Shown here in pieces: positions 25,329 to 33,850 of a stretch of DNA of 64,000 nucleotides. The notes under the pieces are model-generated. The model did no database searches. It saw only the letters and a list, made by a program, of their open reading frames with translations, and was not told where the DNA came from. The DNA is from CAVVEC01 sp963770485 (GTDB taxonomy: Bacteria > Acidobacteriota > Terriglobia > Terriglobales > Acidobacteriaceae), in NCBI GenBank assembly GCA_963770485.1, contig CAVYPX010000014.1, positions 1 through 64,000 of the forward strand, read 5' to 3'. The translations under genes were made by a program, and so were the position numbers. Position 1 is the stretch's first letter, and each line of letters starts with the position of its first letter.

Positions 25329-27020
25329 TTGGCTCTAGACGATAAATACGACGATATTAAAAAGCTGATCGATACCGGGAAAGAAAAGGGATATCTGACT
25401 TACGACCAGGTAAACGACTTGATCCCGCACGACGTGCACTCTCCCGAAGACCTCGACGATCTGCTCACCACCATTGGCACCCAGGGAATCGATGTGCTCG
25501 AGGGACCGAAGCTTCCCTCCGCCGCTCTCGATAAGAAGTTTGAGGAAGACGAGATCGGAGAGGATGTCGAACTCGACCTCACTCCCGGCGCGATGGAGAA
25601 AACCAACGACCCTGTCCGCATGTATTTGCGGGAGATGGGCACGGTTCCGCTGCTCACGCGCGAGGGCGAAGTCGAAATCGCCAAGCGCATCGAGCGGGGA
25701 CAACTCCGCGTTCTGAAAGCGCTTTCCCGTTCGCCGATCGTGATCAACGAGCTGCTGGCGATGGGCGAAGACCTCAAAAAAGGTGTTCGCTCCATCAAAG
25801 AAGTGGTCACTTTCGACGAGGAAGAGATCACCGATGAAATCCTGCAGAACCGGCTGAAGGAGTTCACCGGAAAGATCGACGAGTTGGCCAAGGCCTACAA
25901 AAAGGCCAATCTGCTGCTGGAGAAGTTCGCCGCAGTTTCGCAGAAGAAGCGTCCGAAAGATTATCGCCGCTATCGTCTGGCGCTGGCCCGGGCCATTGTC
26001 AACGTTTCGCTATGCGTGCGGAACCTGGGTTTCACGAACAGCGAGCGCAAGCGGCTCATCGACCGGGTCAACAAGACGGTCGACATGATGCGCTCGCTCG
26101 ACCGCCAGTCTCTGAATCTGGAGAAGAAGGCGGACGCGACCCGCAGCGAGGATCAGCGCAAGGACTACCGGCGACAGTCGCGCACCATCCGGATGGAACT
26201 GGAAAAGCTCGAGATCGAAGCCGGCGTGTCGTTCCAGGAGCTCAAGCGCACCCAGCGCGAAATCATCCAGGGCGACATGGACGCGGAGCAGGCCAAGCGC
26301 GAGCTCATCGAGGCCAACCTCCGCCTGGTGGTTTCGATTGCCAAGAAATACACCAATCGCGGCTTGCAGTTCCTGGACCTGATTCAGGAAGGCAACATCG
26401 GTCTGATGAAGGCCGTGGACAAGTTCGAATATCGCCGCGGGTATAAGTTTTCGACTTATGCCACGTGGTGGATTCGGCAGGCGATTACTCGTGCCATTGC
26501 GGATCAAGCGCGTACGATTCGCATCCCCGTCCACATGATCGAAACCATTAACAAACTGATCCGCACCTCGCGGCAACTGGTGCAGGAACTGGGACGCGAG
26601 CCTACGTCGGAAGAAATTGCCAAGCGCATGGATATTCCGGTGGCCAAAGTGCGCAAGGTGCTCAAGATTGCTCAAGAACCGATCTCGCTGGAAACGCCCA
26701 TCGGGGAAGAAGAAGATTCGCACCTCGGCGACTTCATCGAAGACCGCGCCGTGGTCTCGCCGGCTGAAGCAGTCATCAACGTAAATCTCAAAGACCAGAC
26801 CTCGCAGGTGCTGCGCACCTTGACTCCGCGCGAGGAAAAGGTCATCAAGATGCGCTTTGGGCTGGAAGATGGCAGCGAGCACACGCTGGAAGAAGTCGGC
26901 CAGTCGTTTGCCGTTACTCGCGAGCGCATCCGCCAGATCGAAGCCAAAGCCCTGCGCAAGCTGCGTCATCCATCGCGTTCGCGAAAACTGCGCGCGTTTA
27001 TGGATGGAGTGAGGGACTAA
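25329..27020 (+). CDS. rpoD: Primary sigma factor RpoD (sigma-70)
   Basis: 563 residues. Region 1.1 is at residues 1-80 (KKLIDTGKEKGYLTYDQVND), region 1.2 at NDPVRMYLREMGTVPLLTRE, and a non-conserved helical region lies between about 130 and 320. Region 2 has VSIAKKYTNRGLQFLDLIQE and FSTYATWWIRQAITRAIADQ. Region 3 follows, and region 4.2 has EEVGQSFAVTRERIRQIEAK. The start is a TTG with GAGGG about 10 bases upstream. A second, diverged copy of the last 24 codons lies at 31452-31526 beyond a restriction-modification island, so this 3' end may have been rebuilt by an insertion event. Core RNA polymerase specificity subunit for housekeeping promoters. Confidence 0.97.
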   Translation: MALDDKYDDIKKLIDTGKEKGYLTYDQVNDLIPHDVHSPEDLDDLLTTIGTQGIDVLEGPKLPSAALDKKFEEDEIGEDVELDLTPGAMEKTNDPVRMYLREMGTVPLLTREGEVEIAKRIERGQLRVLKALSRSPIVINELLAMGEDLKKGVRSIKEVVTFDEEEITDEILQNRLKEFTGKIDELAKAYKKANLLLEKFAAVSQKKRPKDYRRYRLALARAIVNVSLCVRNLGFTNSERKRLIDRVNKTVDMMRSLDRQSLNLEKKADATRSEDQRKDYRRQSRTIRMELEKLEIEAGVSFQELKRTQREIIQGDMDAEQAKRELIEANLRLVVSIAKKYTNRGLQFLDLIQEGNIGLMKAVDKFEYRRGYKFSTYATWWIRQAITRAIADQARTIRIPVHMIETINKLIRTSRQLVQELGREPTSEEIAKRMDIPVAKVRKVLKIAQEPISLETPIGEEEDSHLGDFIEDRAVVSPAEAVINVNLKDQTSQVLRTLTPREEKVIKMRFGLEDGSEHTLEEVGQSFAVTRERIRQIEAKALRKLRHPSRSRKLRAFMDGVRD

Positions 27021-27031
27021 CTTTTCGGATT

Positions 27032-27062
27032 TGTCATTCCGAGCGTAGCGAGGAATCTGCTT
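27032..27062. repeat. Dispersed GTCATTCCGAGCG repeat
   Basis: GTCATTCCGAGCGTAGCGAG followed by GAATCTGC. Related copies lie at 40340-40470, 41640-41675, 43625-43690 and 59758-59800. It sits directly after rpoD. Confidence 0.7.
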
Positions 27063-27149
27063 TTCCTTACCGCCTTTGGTTACTTGACGACCCGCCAGAG
27101 AGAGTTATTCTGATATTGCTTCGCAGGCGGCGCTTCAGTGCCGATTAAA

Positions 27150-27170
27150 AGCCCCGGATGATCCGGGGCT
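27150..27170 (+). terminator. Rho-independent terminator after rpoD
   Basis: Arms AGCCCCGGA and TCCGGGGCT with a TGA loop, followed by CTTGATTTG. It separates rpoD from the restriction-modification genes. Confidence 0.8.
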
Positions 27171-27220
27171 CTTGATTTGTGCGCATTTGCATCGCTGATA
27201 CCGTAGAGATTCCCCGCACC

Positions 27221-29065
27221 ATGTCAGTTAGTAAGAGCGAACGAAATCGTGAGAGTATTGGGGACGTGAACACGGCACAGTCGCCCGCTCAGCCCAACCC
27301 TAGCAAGCTCGCCATCATCATCCAGCAGGGCAAAGTTCTCGATTTCATCGACGGCATAACGCAGCGCAATGACACACCCGAGGAATACGTCCGACAGGAG
27401 ATCGCCAAGTCGCTCGTGCGGGAATACCGCTACGATAAGACGAATATCGATGTGGAGTTTACGATCCGGGTCGGCAGCAAGAAGCCTCGTGCCGACCTAG
27501 TCATTTTCCCGCCTACCACTGACCACAAACAAGAAAACGCGCTTATCATCGTCGAGTGCAAATCTGCGAAGGTAAAATCCGAGGACAAAAAGGACGGCGT
27601 TGGCCAGCTTCAGAGCTACATGGCCGCATGCCCAAACGTCACCTATGGGATGTGGACGAATGGCGTCGAGCGGTTCTGCTACCGTCGTATCGTCAAAGGC
27701 GGCCAGGTTGTCATCGAGGACGTACCGGACATCCCGGAATTTGGACAGGACGAGGAAAGCGAAGATCGGCCCCGATTCGACCAGCTTAAACCGGCCACTT
27801 CGGATGCACTCCTTTTCGGATTCCGGCGCTGCCACAACTACATTGCGGGAAATCAGGGGTTACAGAAGCCGCAGGCGTTCTGGGAATTGCTCAAGCTAAT
27901 CTTCTGCAAGATACATGACGAACGGCATAACGATGAGGTGGAATTCTACGCCGCTGCGAACGAGAGGCACGGCATCAATGGCCCGCTTAAAGTGCAGAAA
28001 CGCATCGAAGCCCTCTTCACTCAGGTAAAAGACGACTACCCGACCATATTCAAAACTTCCGAGGTCATCGACCTGAAACCGGGAGTTCTCGCCTATCTGG
28101 TGACGCAACTCCAAATGTACTCGCTCTTGGAGAGCGACATCGACGTGAAAGGCCGCGCCTACGAGGAAATTGTAGGCTCCAACCTTCGCGGCGACCGCGG
28201 CGAGTTTTTCACGCCTAGGAACATCTGTCGCATGGCGGTGGCCATGCTTGATCCCAGCGAGAAGCAGTTGATCCTCGATCCCGCGTGCGGCACCGGCGGG
28301 TTTCTCATCACTGCGATGAATCAGGTCATCGAAAAAATTCGAGCTGCAGAGCTCTCCAAGTGGGGCAACAACATCACGCGCGCCGAGGAGGCCATCAAGG
28401 CGCGCATCAAGAAATTCGCTGAACAGTTCATAGTGGGCATGGACTTCAACCCCGAACTGGTGAAGGCGTCGAAGATGAACATGGTGATGAACAACGACGG
28501 CGCCGGGAGCCTTTTCCAAGCGAATTCGCTCGAAGCGCCGCCGACTTGGGAGCCCGATCTTGTCGCACGAAAACTGATGGGCCGGGTTGATATCCTGTTC
28601 ACCAACCCGCCATTTGGCTCGAAAATCCCGGTCGATCAGCCCTCAATTCTGGAGAAGCACGATCTCGGCTACATCTGGAACTACGATAAGGTCAGCGACA
28701 GATGGATCAAGTCCGAAAATGTTCAGAAGTCCCAGCCCCCTGAAATTCTATTCATTGAGCGGTGTGTCAATTTTCTAAAACCCGGCACCGGCTGTCTCGC
28801 TATCGTCTTGCCGGATGGAATTCTCGGCTCACCCGGTCTGGGGTATGTCCGTCAGTGGATTTTGAAGCACACCAAAATTCTCGCCAGCATTGACCTGCAC
28901 CCGGATACCTTCCAGCCGGACGTAAGTATCCAAACCAGCGTTCTGGTCTTGCAGCGCAAATCCGCCGATCTCATCGCAGTAGAGGCGGCAGCCGGCACGA
29001 TCAACGACTACTCTGTTTTTATGGCGGTCGCGAACCACGTCGGCCACGACAAGCCGGGGCAATAA
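27221..29065 (+). CDS. Nuclease-methyltransferase protein of a type I/IIB-like RM system, frameshifted near its end
   Basis: 614 residues from the ATG at 27221. The N-terminal domain (about 30-160) resembles HsdR_N: YVRQEIAKSLVREYRYDKTN, RADLVIFPP and ALIIVECKSA give the D...ExK nuclease core. A gamma-class N6-adenine methylase follows, with motif I LILDPACGTGGFLITAMNQV and motif IV DILFTNPPFGS. Nuclease and methylase in one chain beside a separate specificity gene is the plan of type IIB enzymes such as BcgI; no helicase subunit is present. The reading frame ends at 29063-29065, but text typical of the family's end (KTYVRDPKGNEVIEEAEELV, WDNGTPTYRK) continues in another frame to a TAA at 29241-29243. 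One extra C in AAGCCGGGG near 29054 explains this. It may be a real frameshift mutation or an assembly error. Confidence 0.8.
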   Translation: MSVSKSERNRESIGDVNTAQSPAQPNPSKLAIIIQQGKVLDFIDGITQRNDTPEEYVRQEIAKSLVREYRYDKTNIDVEFTIRVGSKKPRADLVIFPPTTDHKQENALIIVECKSAKVKSEDKKDGVGQLQSYMAACPNVTYGMWTNGVERFCYRRIVKGGQVVIEDVPDIPEFGQDEESEDRPRFDQLKPATSDALLFGFRRCHNYIAGNQGLQKPQAFWELLKLIFCKIHDERHNDEVEFYAAANERHGINGPLKVQKRIEALFTQVKDDYPTIFKTSEVIDLKPGVLAYLVTQLQMYSLLESDIDVKGRAYEEIVGSNLRGDRGEFFTPRNICRMAVAMLDPSEKQLILDPACGTGGFLITAMNQVIEKIRAAELSKWGNNITRAEEAIKARIKKFAEQFIVGMDFNPELVKASKMNMVMNNDGAGSLFQANSLEAPPTWEPDLVARKLMGRVDILFTNPPFGSKIPVDQPSILEKHDLGYIWNYDKVSDRWIKSENVQKSQPPEILFIERCVNFLKPGTGCLAIVLPDGILGSPGLGYVRQWILKHTKILASIDLHPDTFQPDVSIQTSVLVLQRKSADLIAVEAAAGTINDYSVFMAVANHVGHDKPGQ

Positions 29066-29221
29066 GACCTATGTCCGCGACCCCAAGGGCAACGAGGTTA
29101 TCGAGGAGGCCGAAGAACTGGTCAAAGAATGGGATAACGGCACCCCCACTTATCGGAAGCAGACAACTCGCAGGAAAGTCGCGGACGATAACACTCTACA
29201 AATTGCCCAGGAGTTCCGCCG

Positions 29222-30673
29222 ATGGCTCTCCGAGCAAGATTAACTCCACCATCGCCGCCCCCGCGAACTGTCTGGCCCTATCACAAGGCCAAAATCGGTA
29301 CTATCGCGGCCCACATCCTATTTGCAGACGACCGCCGAATGGAGGCTGAGACTTATCTTTCCTCCGGCTACGGCATACGCATGGCCATCCAGAGCAAGCC
29401 GAACGGATGGAGCCATTTTCGCCAATTTGCAAAAGTTTGGATGCCGAACCGACTGAAGGGAATCCTGGTTTCACCGGAGTACGGAAACCCGTTTTTTTCA
29501 GCGACTCAGGTCTTCGATGTGCGCCCGATCGCTCGAAAGTTTTTAGCGCTGGAGAAGATGAGTGGCGCGAAAAATTGCTTCGTTCAAGACGGCCTAATTC
29601 TGGCTACTCGATCCGGCTCCGTGGGGAGGCCCGCGCTCACCCACGCCCCACACAGGGGCGTGGTGATTTCCGACGATCTGCTTCGCGTCGAAGCCATCAA
29701 CCCTAAAGACCGGGGATGGCTCTACGCCTACTTACTTGCGCCGCAAACGCGCGCGATGACCAAAAGCGCCCACTATGGCCACATCATCAAGCATCTGGAA
29801 ACGTCGCACCTCGATGCGCTGCCTATTCCAAGCGTTGATGATGCGACTACGCTCGATTTCTCAAAGCGAGTGACAAGGATTCTGGAGCTACGGAACGAAG
29901 GGTACAGGCTGACATTGGAGGCCGAGGCTCAGTTTGGAAAGGCGCTTGGCTCCCTCGCCGTCAAGGACTGGGGGGAACGCGGCTTCACGGCGAAAGCATC
30001 GAAATCGTTTCTGGACGGACGCCGCAGACTCGATGCCGCGCGTCACAACCCCGGAGCCGCCGCAATCCATCGTTTTCTCGCCAAACACGGCCAAGGATTT
30101 TCGACGCTACCGCAGGCTGGTTACGACGTTTGGGTCCCTGGGCGGTATAAGAGGATTCCAGTCGAGGACGGCATTATCTACCGCGACAGTGCAGACCTAT
30201 TGGAAGTTAACCCTGACCTACCGAAACGATATGCCGACTGCAAATTCGGTGACAGGTTCCGAGGCCGAGTCAAAAATGGCTGGATTCTCGTCGCTTGCTC
30301 TGGACAAGTTTACGGCATCATCGGAAGCGCGGTGCTTGCTACGCAAGCCCTCAACGACCAGGTCGTTTCCAATCACGTCCTGCGAGCCGCTCCCAAGAAG
30401 GGCAGCGTTCCCGCCGGATACATCGTCACGGCATTGACTCATCCGCTTTTCGGCAGGCCCATCGTTAAGGCTCTGGCATTCGGTTCCAGCGTTCCGGAGA
30501 TCGACGGCGACGATCTTGCACAACTTCATATCGTCCGACTTAAGCCTAGCCAGGAATCGGCTATTGCCGAGGCCGCAGAAGAATCCGCGAATGTTCGAGC
30601 CGCCGCCGACCTTTTGGAACGCGAGATCTCTGCCGACGCCCAGAGGATCATCGCCAAGTTCATGGCCGAATAA
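29222..30673 (+). CDS. Specificity (S) subunit-like protein of the RM system
   Basis: 483 residues. Two target-recognition-domain-like halves are visible: the first around FFSATQVFDVRPIARKFL, GLILATRSGSVGRP and LYAYLLAPQTRAMTKSAHYG; the second around RFRGRVKNGWILVACSGQVY, GYIVTALTHPLFGRPIVKAL. Each is followed by a helical spacer (LDFSKRVTRILELRNEGYRL; QESAIAEAAEESANVRAAAD). Such proteins read the two halves of a bipartite target and dock the methylase. CAGGAG lies 8 bases before the ATG, which overlaps the out-of-frame end of the methylase gene by 22 bp, so that end is likely to have been translated once. Confidence 0.8.
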   Translation: MALRARLTPPSPPPRTVWPYHKAKIGTIAAHILFADDRRMEAETYLSSGYGIRMAIQSKPNGWSHFRQFAKVWMPNRLKGILVSPEYGNPFFSATQVFDVRPIARKFLALEKMSGAKNCFVQDGLILATRSGSVGRPALTHAPHRGVVISDDLLRVEAINPKDRGWLYAYLLAPQTRAMTKSAHYGHIIKHLETSHLDALPIPSVDDATTLDFSKRVTRILELRNEGYRLTLEAEAQFGKALGSLAVKDWGERGFTAKASKSFLDGRRRLDAARHNPGAAAIHRFLAKHGQGFSTLPQAGYDVWVPGRYKRIPVEDGIIYRDSADLLEVNPDLPKRYADCKFGDRFRGRVKNGWILVACSGQVYGIIGSAVLATQALNDQVVSNHVLRAAPKKGSVPAGYIVTALTHPLFGRPIVKALAFGSSVPEIDGDDLAQLHIVRLKPSQESAIAEAAEESANVRAAADLLEREISADAQRIIAKFMAE

Positions 30674-30865
30674 GCACCCGCCTGATCGGGTTCGCGGCTT
30701 TTCGCGGGCGAGGGCGCTCGCGCCACATTTTGTTTGCAGTTCCCATTTCGGGAATCGCACTTTTCTTTCTCTTGCCTTCGACTTCTCAGAAGTTTCCAAT
30801 AGAGACATAAGGCGGCGCTGGCGAGTTTTCACCGGATGCCGGCTTTCTAATTCTGAGGTGGGCGG

Positions 30866-31441
30866 GTGAAGCGGAAACCGAAGATTATCAAGGACAAGAA
30901 ACTGCGGGGGGAGTGGGCGGAGTCGGTTTTTATGGCGCGGGCCAGCGAGCAGGGCTTGCCCGTGAGCAAACCCTGGGGAGAAATGAGCCCCTATGACTTC
31001 GTCATCGGCAAGACCGGGCGATTTGTCAGCGTACAGGTGAAATCCACCACTTGCGTGGAAAAGACAGGGTACATGTGCGTCGTGCGCGGCGGGCACAAGG
31101 CATACCCCGCAGGCTCATTCGATTTCCTCGCTGCCTATGCCGTCATCGCCGACGCCTGGTACATCATCCCGGCGGAATTGATTCCCGGTAAAAAGTACAT
31201 CACGCTCTATCCGAGTTCGCCAACCGCGAAATATGAGAAATACCGCGAAGCCTGGCATCTGTTGCGGGAAGCGGCTGAGTCGTGTCGGGAGACCGAGACT
31301 GGCGCGGAAGAGCCTGCTGCGGTGGAGTGTGTCGAGACGCGTCCCACGGGCGCGCTGGGCCGGCTGGAGGCGGCTATGAGCTTCTTCCAGCGGCAACTCG
31401 AGCGGGGTGGCGATCCACGGAAGCGCAGCGATGACGTCTGA
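30866..31441 (+). CDS. PD-(D/E)XK nuclease, group-I-intron-associated type
   Basis: 191 residues. The first 120 match the small nuclease fold associated with group I introns: KLRGEWAESVFMARASEQGL, then SPYDFVIGKTGRFVSVQVKS with Asp and Gln-x-Lys as the D...(E/Q)xK core, then FDFLAAYAVIADAWYIIPA. The C-terminal 60 residues (ESCRETETGAEEPAAVECVE) are charged and probably disordered. The start is GTG after GAGGTGGGCG. It ends 10 bp before the second copy of the rpoD 3' end, so a homing-like role in targeting the island is an attractive inference. It could equally be a stand-alone restriction enzyme. Confidence 0.7.
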   Translation: MKRKPKIIKDKKLRGEWAESVFMARASEQGLPVSKPWGEMSPYDFVIGKTGRFVSVQVKSTTCVEKTGYMCVVRGGHKAYPAGSFDFLAAYAVIADAWYIIPAELIPGKKYITLYPSSPTAKYEKYREAWHLLREAAESCRETETGAEEPAAVECVETRPTGALGRLEAAMSFFQRQLERGGDPRKRSDDV

Positions 31442-31451
31442 GACACGGCAT

Positions 31452-31526
31452 AAGGCGTTGCGGAAGCTGCGGCATCCCTCGCGTTCGCCAAAGCTGCGAG
31501 CGTTCATGGGTGGGGTAAGAGACTAG
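31452..31526 (+). pseudogene. Displaced or foreign 3' end of rpoD (24 codons plus stop)
   Basis: Codons KALRKLRHPSRS-P-KLRAFM-G-GVRD then TAG, against KALRKLRHPSRS-R-KLRAFM-D-GVRD then TAA at 26946-27020. Counting by eye, 60 of 75 bases match and 13 of 15 differences are synonymous, including the stop codon. Sequence upstream of the Lys codon does not match rpoD, so the boundary is sharp. The pattern of third-position changes shows the copy evolved as a translated rpoD end in some lineage. Confidence 0.88.
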
Positions 31527-32290
31527 TACCCCTTTCACCACAGAGTCACAGAGTCGCGGAGAAAGACTGGGCACGACTTCTGGCTGGCATGTCTGGTTCC
31601 AGGATTGGTTTGGATCCGTGCTGATCTGTGAAATCCGTGGGCGATTTTTTCTGTGTTTTCCTCCCCTTTCCACAAACAATCCCGGTCCTCCACAGCTTCT
31701 GCACAATCCGGCGTTAGTTTTCTGTTGCAGGGGTTTTCCTCTTGAAGCAGAGTACCGCCAGTGCATTCGTGGGGTGCCTTAAGAGCGCTGCCACAGATTG
31801 CGACTAGGCTGGCGGTCCCAGTGGTTCTCGAGGGTGAACCGCTGGAGGGTTTCCTAAGATGTGTCATGGCAGATGCGTCATGGCGCGTGGTTGGGAACAC
31901 CGGGCGTTGCGGCCTCCTCAAGGTCCTCCTCACTGGTAGGACTGAGCCGCCGGCTTGAGCAATCACTGCGGATCGGGGTGCGCGGCGCCAAGCCGGGGAA
32001 CTGCGATCTGCAGGGTGCGTGGAGAAACGAGTGTTCCTCGGTGAATGCGGTTTCGAAACGCGCGCTGACTGCCTTGTGCGGTGAGAGAGCAGGCGGGACA
32101 TCCTACGAGCAAATGCGGCCCAACTGGCTGGGTTGGGCCGCATCTTAATTTTGAGAACATTTTCTTTAACAGATCGTTTTTTTGGCACACATCCTTTCGG
32201 CCGCTGATTTGGCGCAGATCAACGCCGAAGAGAACGATTTCATTCCGCGCACTCCGAGGCGCCGGAGAAAGAAGGGCCGGAGCCCGTTTC
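31527..32290. other. Intergenic region between the island and dnaB
   Basis: No supported gene. It begins with the intergenic phrases CACCACAGAGTCACAGAGTC and GTGCTGATCTGTGAAATCCG, which read like repeat-derived DNA. Overlapping short frames on both strands lack ribosome sites and family motifs. Confidence 0.45.
32113..32143. terminator. Strong hairpin, probable terminator
   Basis: Arms ATGCGGCCCAAC and GTTGGGCCGCAT (12 bp, perfect) with a 7-base loop, followed by CTTAATTTT. It may end rightward transcription from the island and insulate dnaB. Confidence 0.7.
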
Positions 32291-32295
32291 ATAAC

Positions 32296-32324
32296 TTGAG
32301 CTGCGCTTTTTATTCCCCTATACT
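32296..32324 (+). promoter_or_regulatory. Putative dnaB promoter
   Basis: TTGAGC (32296-32301), a 17-base spacer and TATACT (32319-32324) form a good sigma-70 promoter about 160 bp before dnaB. Confidence 0.6.
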
Positions 32325-32332
32325 GGCGGTGA

Positions 32333-32479
32333 ATGAAATCGCAGTTCAAGGTGAGCAACTACGCCGCCGGAAAAAATCGATTAGGTCCGCGTTTTCCGAA
32401 GTTGTTGCCGCGCATTCACAAGTCAGTTGCGAGTAATATCGCGTTCGCGTTCCCCAACAATTTTTCCCGGACAGACTAG
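32333..32479 (+). CDS. Possible 48-residue basic peptide upstream of dnaB
   Basis: An open frame starting MKSQFKVSNYAAGKNRLGPR and ending FAFPNNFSRTD, 6 bp before the dnaB start. It begins almost at the predicted transcription start and has only a weak ribosome site. It could be a leader peptide or simply untranslated leader. No family is recognised. Confidence 0.22.
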   Translation: MKSQFKVSNYAAGKNRLGPRFPKLLPRIHKSVASNIAFAFPNNFSRTD

Positions 32480-32485
32480 AAGACT

Positions 32486-33850
32486 TTGGCCACCACTGAT
32501 TACAGTCTCGCGCACACTTTGCCGGCCAATGTAGAAGCCGAGCGCTCGATCCTGGGCGCGATTCTGCTCGACAATCTGGCCTACAACCAGGCCGCCGAGC
32601 ATCTGAAGCCGGAAGATTTTTCGCTCGACTCGCACCGCCGCGTGTACACCCGCATGATGGATCTGGCCGAGTCCTCGCGGCCGATCGACATGATCACGTT
32701 GGTCGAAGAACTGGACCGGCGCAAAGAACTGGAGGCGATTGGCGACGTCGCCTACATCTCCGGTCTGGTGGATGGCGTTCCCGACCGGCCGAGCATTGAA
32801 CATTACATCAAGATCGTCCGTGACAAGGCGCTGCTGCGCGGGCTGATTCACGCCGCCAATGCCGCGATTGCGCGAGCGGCGGAGCAGAGCGATCCGGCGG
32901 AAGAAATTCTGAATGACGCCGAAGCTGCCATCTTCCAGATTTCGGAGAAGCGCATTGGGCGCGGCTTCATGGGCGTGCAGGAGATCGTCAAAGAGTCTTT
33001 CGGATCGGTCGATGCGTTGCTGCAGCGCGGCCAGCGTATCACCGGCATTGCCACGCACTACGCCGACCTGGACGAAATGACCAGCGGGCTGCAACGCTCG
33101 GATCTGGTCATCATTGCCGGCCGCCCGTCGATGGGGAAGACGGCGTTCGCCATGAACATCGCCGAGAATGCAGCCATCGAAGATCAGCGAGTGGTCGGAA
33201 TGTTTTCGCTGGAAATGTCAAAAGAGGCCTTGCTGCAAAGGCTGTTGTGTTCGGTGGCACGAGTGGATTCGCACAAGTTCAGAACCGGCTCGCTGTGGAA
33301 GGACGATACGCGCAAGATCCTGGAGGCGGCGGAGAAGCTGGCGCATGCCCCCATTTTCATCGACGATACGCCGGGCATCGCCCTGAGCGAAATGCGGGCC
33401 AAAGCTCGCCGCCTGAAGCAGTCGCAAGGCAAACTCGACCTGCTGATCGTGGATTACCTGCAGCTCATGTCAGGCGGAAGCCGGCGTTATGAAAACCGCA
33501 CTCAGGAAGTGTCGGCAATTTCACGCGGCTTGAAAGGGCTGGCTAAGGAGTTAACAGTGCCAGTGGTTGCCCTGTCCCAGTTGAGCCGTGCGCCGGAGAG
33601 CCGGGGCGGCGACCATCGTCCGCAACTGGCTGACCTGCGGGAGTCAGGGTCGATCGAGCAGGACGCCGATGTTGTGACCTTTATCTTCCGGGAAGAGGTT
33701 TACAAGCCGGATGATCCCGACTTGCAAGGTAAGGCGGAACTGATTATTGCTAAACAGCGCAATGGTCCCACAGGCAAGGTAAAGCTGGCATTTTTGAAGA
33801 ATTCGACCCGGTTTGAGTCGCTGCTGCAGGGGGACTCGGAGCCAGAGTGA
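32486..33850 (+). CDS. dnaB: Replicative DNA helicase DnaB
   Basis: 454 residues. The N-terminal helical domain (LPANVEAERSILGAILLDNL, DHFSL-type text, SHRRVYTRMMDL) binds DnaG. The RecA-like domain has Walker A IAGRPSMGKTAFAMN, Walker B LLIVDYLQLM, the H3 Gln region TVPVVALSQLSRAPESRGG and an arginine finger in FLKNSTRFE. It unwinds DNA at the replication fork as a hexamer. The start is TTG, as in rpoD. No intein is present. Confidence 0.97.
   Translation: MATTDYSLAHTLPANVEAERSILGAILLDNLAYNQAAEHLKPEDFSLDSHRRVYTRMMDLAESSRPIDMITLVEELDRRKELEAIGDVAYISGLVDGVPDRPSIEHYIKIVRDKALLRGLIHAANAAIARAAEQSDPAEEILNDAEAAIFQISEKRIGRGFMGVQEIVKESFGSVDALLQRGQRITGIATHYADLDEMTSGLQRSDLVIIAGRPSMGKTAFAMNIAENAAIEDQRVVGMFSLEMSKEALLQRLLCSVARVDSHKFRTGSLWKDDTRKILEAAEKLAHAPIFIDDTPGIALSEMRAKARRLKQSQGKLDLLIVDYLQLMSGGSRRYENRTQEVSAISRGLKGLAKELTVPVVALSQLSRAPESRGGDHRPQLADLRESGSIEQDADVVTFIFREEVYKPDDPDLQGKAELIIAKQRNGPTGKVKLAFLKNSTRFESLLQGDSEPE

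Larger units (their letters stand above)
27021..31526 (+). mobile_element. Restriction-modification island at the rpoD 3' end
   Basis: About 4.5 kb between rpoD and a diverged copy of its last 24 codons. It carries a nuclease-methylase gene, a specificity-subunit gene and a separate PD-(D/E)XK nuclease gene, all on the plus strand. No integrase is present. Duplication of the target gene end suggests insertion at, or recombination through, the rpoD 3' end. Boundaries are inferred from the duplication. Confidence 0.6.

Noticed and set aside
26010..26969. Minus-strand open frame in rpoD (319 codons)
   Set aside because: Mirror of the sigma-70 coding sequence, no independent support.
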